DNA of 6,267 nt from CAVPGH01 sp046726955 (GTDB lineage Bacteria; Acidobacteriota; Vicinamibacteria; Fen-336): NCBI GenBank assembly GCA_046726955.1, contig JBKPBQ010000296.1:1-6267 (forward strand). The letters are read 5' to 3'. Shown one piece after another: positions 4,512 through 6,267 of this stretch. The notes beneath the pieces were generated by a model. The model was given only the letters and a program-made list of their open reading frames with translations, did no database searches and was not told the DNA's origin. Position 1 is the first letter of the stretch, and each line of letters opens with the position of its first letter. Position numbers and translations under genes: made by a program.

Positions 4512-6267
4512 TCACTTCGCGCGGGCCGGACGGGGCTTGGGCAGCGCAAACGCCACGAAGATTCCCCCGGACGGCCCGCCGTCCTTGCCCCCGCCCGCGG
4601 GCGTGATCACGAACTGCCGGCCGCCGACCTCGTACGTGGCGGGCGTGCCGGTCGCCGAGAACGGGAGCGTCGCCTCCCAGAGCAGCCGTCCCGTCGTCTT
4701 GTCGAACGCGCGCAGCTTCTTGTCGAAGCTCGTGGCCCCGATGAAGACGAGGCCGCCCGCGGTGACGACGGGCCCGCCGTAGTTCTCGCTGCCGGTGTCG
4801 CGCAGTCCCTGGGCCGCAAGCTTCGGGTACTCGCCGAGCGGGACCTGCCAGGCGTGCTCGCCCGTGTCCAGGTTGATGGCGGTCAGCGTGCCCCAGGGCG
4901 GCGCGATCGCGGGATAGCGGTCGGCGTCGAGGAACCTCTTGTAGCCGCCGAAACGGTACTTGAGCCAGAGCCGCGACGGCGAAGACGGCTCGGCCTCGCG
5001 GTCGTCGCCCGTCCGGAGATACGCGACGAGGGCCGCGACCTCGGAGGAGGAGAGAGTGGGAAACCCGGGCATGCGGCCCTGGCCCTTCTCGATCACCCGC
5101 CGGAGATCGTCGTCTTCAGCACGCGCGCCGATGCCGACGAGCGACGGCATCTGGGGGGGCGCGCCGCGGAGGTCGTCCCGATGGCAGGCCGCGCAGTTCC
5201 TCAGGTACAGCGCCCGCCCGCCCGTGCCCGCCGCGTTCGGAACGAGGCTGCCCGTCCACGCCATCTCGTTCGCGTTGACGTAGAGGAGATGCGTCTCCGG
5301 GTCGAACGCCGACCCGCCCCATTCCGCGCCGCCGTCGAAACCCGGGAAGACGACCGTCTCCCGTCCCACGGCGAAGGGCGCGAACGGCCCCTCGTTGCGG
5401 AAGCTCCGCAAGTCCTCGAGCGCCTTCCGCCGAGCCTCGGGAGTCCGGCTGGTGAGCAGCTCCTCCGTCAGCCGCTGGCGGGCGAAGGGGGCGGGCTTCG
5501 TGGGTAACGTCTGCGAGTCCGCCGCGACCTCGCCGTCCACGGTGCTCGGCGCGGTCTTCAGCGTCTCGAGAGGGAAGAGCGAGCGGCCGTCGGCGCGGTC
5601 GAAGACGTAGACGTATCCCGCCTTGGTCGTCTGGACGACGGCGTCGATCCGGCGGCCGTCGCGCCGCACGGTGGCGAGCGTGGGCGGCGAGGGGAAGTCC
5701 CGGTCCCAGAGGTCGTGGCGCACGGCCTGGAAATGCCAGATCCTCCGGCCGGTCGCCGCGTCGAGGGCGAGGAGCGAGTTCGCGTAGAGGTTGTCGCCGA
5801 TCCGGTCGGCTCCGTAGAAGTCGTCGGCCGCCGAGCCCGTGGGGACGTAGACGACGCCGCGTTCGTCGTCCACGGCCATGCCCGCCCAGTTGTTCGCACC
5901 CCCGCTCGTCTTCCACGCTTCCTTCGGCCACGTCTCGTATCCCGGCTCGCCGGGGTGGGGGATCGTGTGGAAGGTCCATCGCAGCGCCCCCGTCCGTGCG
6001 TCGTAGGCCCGCACGTGTCCGGGAGACGCCGGCAGCGATTCCCCGACGCGCCCTCCGACGATGAGGAGATCGCGGTAGACGATCCCCGGGGTCGTGAGCC
6101 GGACCGACTGCTCCTCCGCGGGCCGGCCGAGGTCCTCGTGGAGGTCGATCCGTCCGCCGTGCCCGAATCGCGCGATCGGCTCGCCCGTCCTCGCGTCGAG
6201 CGCGTAGACGTAGTGATCCTGGGCGGTGAAGATCCTCCGGTCCGTCCCGCTCTCCCAGTACGTGACG
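4512..6267 (-). CDS. PQQ-dependent glucose-dehydrogenase-like quinohemoprotein with an internal cytochrome c domain (N-terminus outside window)
   Basis: The frame runs open from the window edge to the stop at 4514-4512, giving 584 visible residues; the start lies beyond 6267. A GTG at 6014 is internal, because homologous sequence continues upstream (VTYWESGTDRRIF, YALDARTGEP). Propeller motifs of the membrane glucose dehydrogenase/PQQ dehydrogenase family follow in order: AYDARTGALRW (87-97), HPGEPGYETWP (104-114), GDNLYANSLLALDAATG (157-173), HDLWDRDFP (184-192), QTTKAGYVYVFDR (212-224) and GGAEWGGSAFD (312-322). By family comparison, the WDxD aspartates and Lys215 are candidate catalytic and PQQ-contacting residues. 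Residues about 346-429 (nt 4980-5231) are a class I cytochrome c domain with CAACH (358-362; nt 5181-5195) and a probable Met399 ligand in GRMPGF. The propeller then resumes with WGTLTAINLDTGE, ENYGGPVVTAGGLVFIGAT and GRQFVITPAGGGK to the C-terminus. The protein probably oxidises a sugar or alcohol in the periplasm and passes electrons from PQQ to its own heme. The substrate is not readable. Family confidence is high. Confidence 0.93.
   Translation of the reverse strand, partial: VTYWESGTDRRIFTAQDHYVYALDARTGEPIARFGHGGRIDLHEDLGRPAEEQSVRLTTPGIVYRDLLIVGGRVGESLPASPGHVRAYDARTGALRWTFHTIPHPGEPGYETWPKEAWKTSGGANNWAGMAVDDERGVVYVPTGSAADDFYGADRIGDNLYANSLLALDAATGRRIWHFQAVRHDLWDRDFPSPPTLATVRRDGRRIDAVVQTTKAGYVYVFDRADGRSLFPLETLKTAPSTVDGEVAADSQTLPTKPAPFARQRLTEELLTSRTPEARRKALEDLRSFRNEGPFAPFAVGRETVVFPGFDGGAEWGGSAFDPETHLLYVNANEMAWTGSLVPNAAGTGGRALYLRNCAACHRDDLRGAPPQMPSLVGIGARAEDDDLRRVIEKGQGRMPGFPTLSSSEVAALVAYLRTGDDREAEPSSPSRLWLKYRFGGYKRFLDADRYPAIAPPWGTLTAINLDTGEHAWQVPLGEYPKLAAQGLRDTGSENYGGPVVTAGGLVFIGATSFDKKLRAFDKTTGRLLWEATLPFSATGTPATYEVGGRQFVITPAGGGKDGGPSGGIFVAFALPKPRPARAK

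Noticed and set aside
3005..4549. A 514-codon minus-strand frame antisense to the diheme cytochrome
   Set aside because: No motif is visible, composition is biased, and the plus strand carries signal peptide, two CxxCH sites and a strong ribosome site.
796..4782. A plus-strand open frame of 1328 codons running out of frame through the peptidase, cyclase and cytochrome genes
   Set aside because: It is Arg/Gly/Pro/Ala low-complexity sequence that crosses four gene boundaries and has no domain signature. It is a composition artefact.
4854..5507. A 217-codon plus-strand frame opposite the quinohemoprotein
   Set aside because: It is a shadow of the PQQ dehydrogenase, with no plausible start context and no recognisable domain.
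1..6267. tRNA, rRNA, insertion sequences, attachment sites, direct-repeat arrays or CRISPR
   Set aside because: None was seen on reading both strands. Nearly all of the window is accounted for by the five coding regions, and the largest gap is 129 nt.

Overview
The window is about 70% G+C and is densely coded. It has five protein genes (two cut by the window edges), short intergenic gaps, and no RNA genes, mobile elements or CRISPR. G/C-rich third codon positions and this gene content suggest a free-living, respiring, high-GC bacterium with a Gram-negative envelope: exported c-type cytochromes, a PQQ-dependent quinohemoprotein, an M64 peptidase and a cNMP-GGDEF signalling protein. Acidobacteriota or a myxobacterial-type lineage fits best, but this is inference from gene content only.

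Layout. Positions 1-657 (+) hold the C-terminal two thirds of a Gfo/Idh/MocA-family NAD(P)-dependent sugar oxidoreductase. After a 7-nt gap, 665-2023 (+) encodes an exported M64 zinc peptidase. A 48-nt gap holds a strong GC hairpin (2037-2056) and a close-set Shine-Dalgarno. Then 2072-3034 (+) encodes a cyclic-nucleotide-binding domain fused to a GGDEF nucleotide cyclase. After 129 nt, 3164-4507 (+) encodes an exported diheme c-type cytochrome of the MauG/cytochrome c peroxidase/RoxA type. Only 4 nt further on, reading the other way, 6267-4512 (-) is the C-terminal 584 residues of a PQQ-dependent glucose-dehydrogenase-like protein with a cytochrome c domain inserted in its beta-propeller.

How the genes may work together. 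The first three genes are close and co-directional and may share transcripts, although the hairpin could separate the cyclase from the peptidase. The cytochrome and the quinohemoprotein should both act in the periplasm in electron transfer, but they are convergent and so are not one operon. No defence system, gene cluster or mobile island is apparent.

Most interesting points: (i) the GGDEF domain has Asn where canonical diguanylate cyclases have the guanine-contacting Asp, the same site that is Ser in cGAMP-making Hypr enzymes; (ii) the diheme cytochrome has a long N-terminal region and a RoxA-like heme spacing; (iii) the cytochrome domain lies inside the PQQ propeller rather than at its end; (iv) the 4-nt convergent junction.
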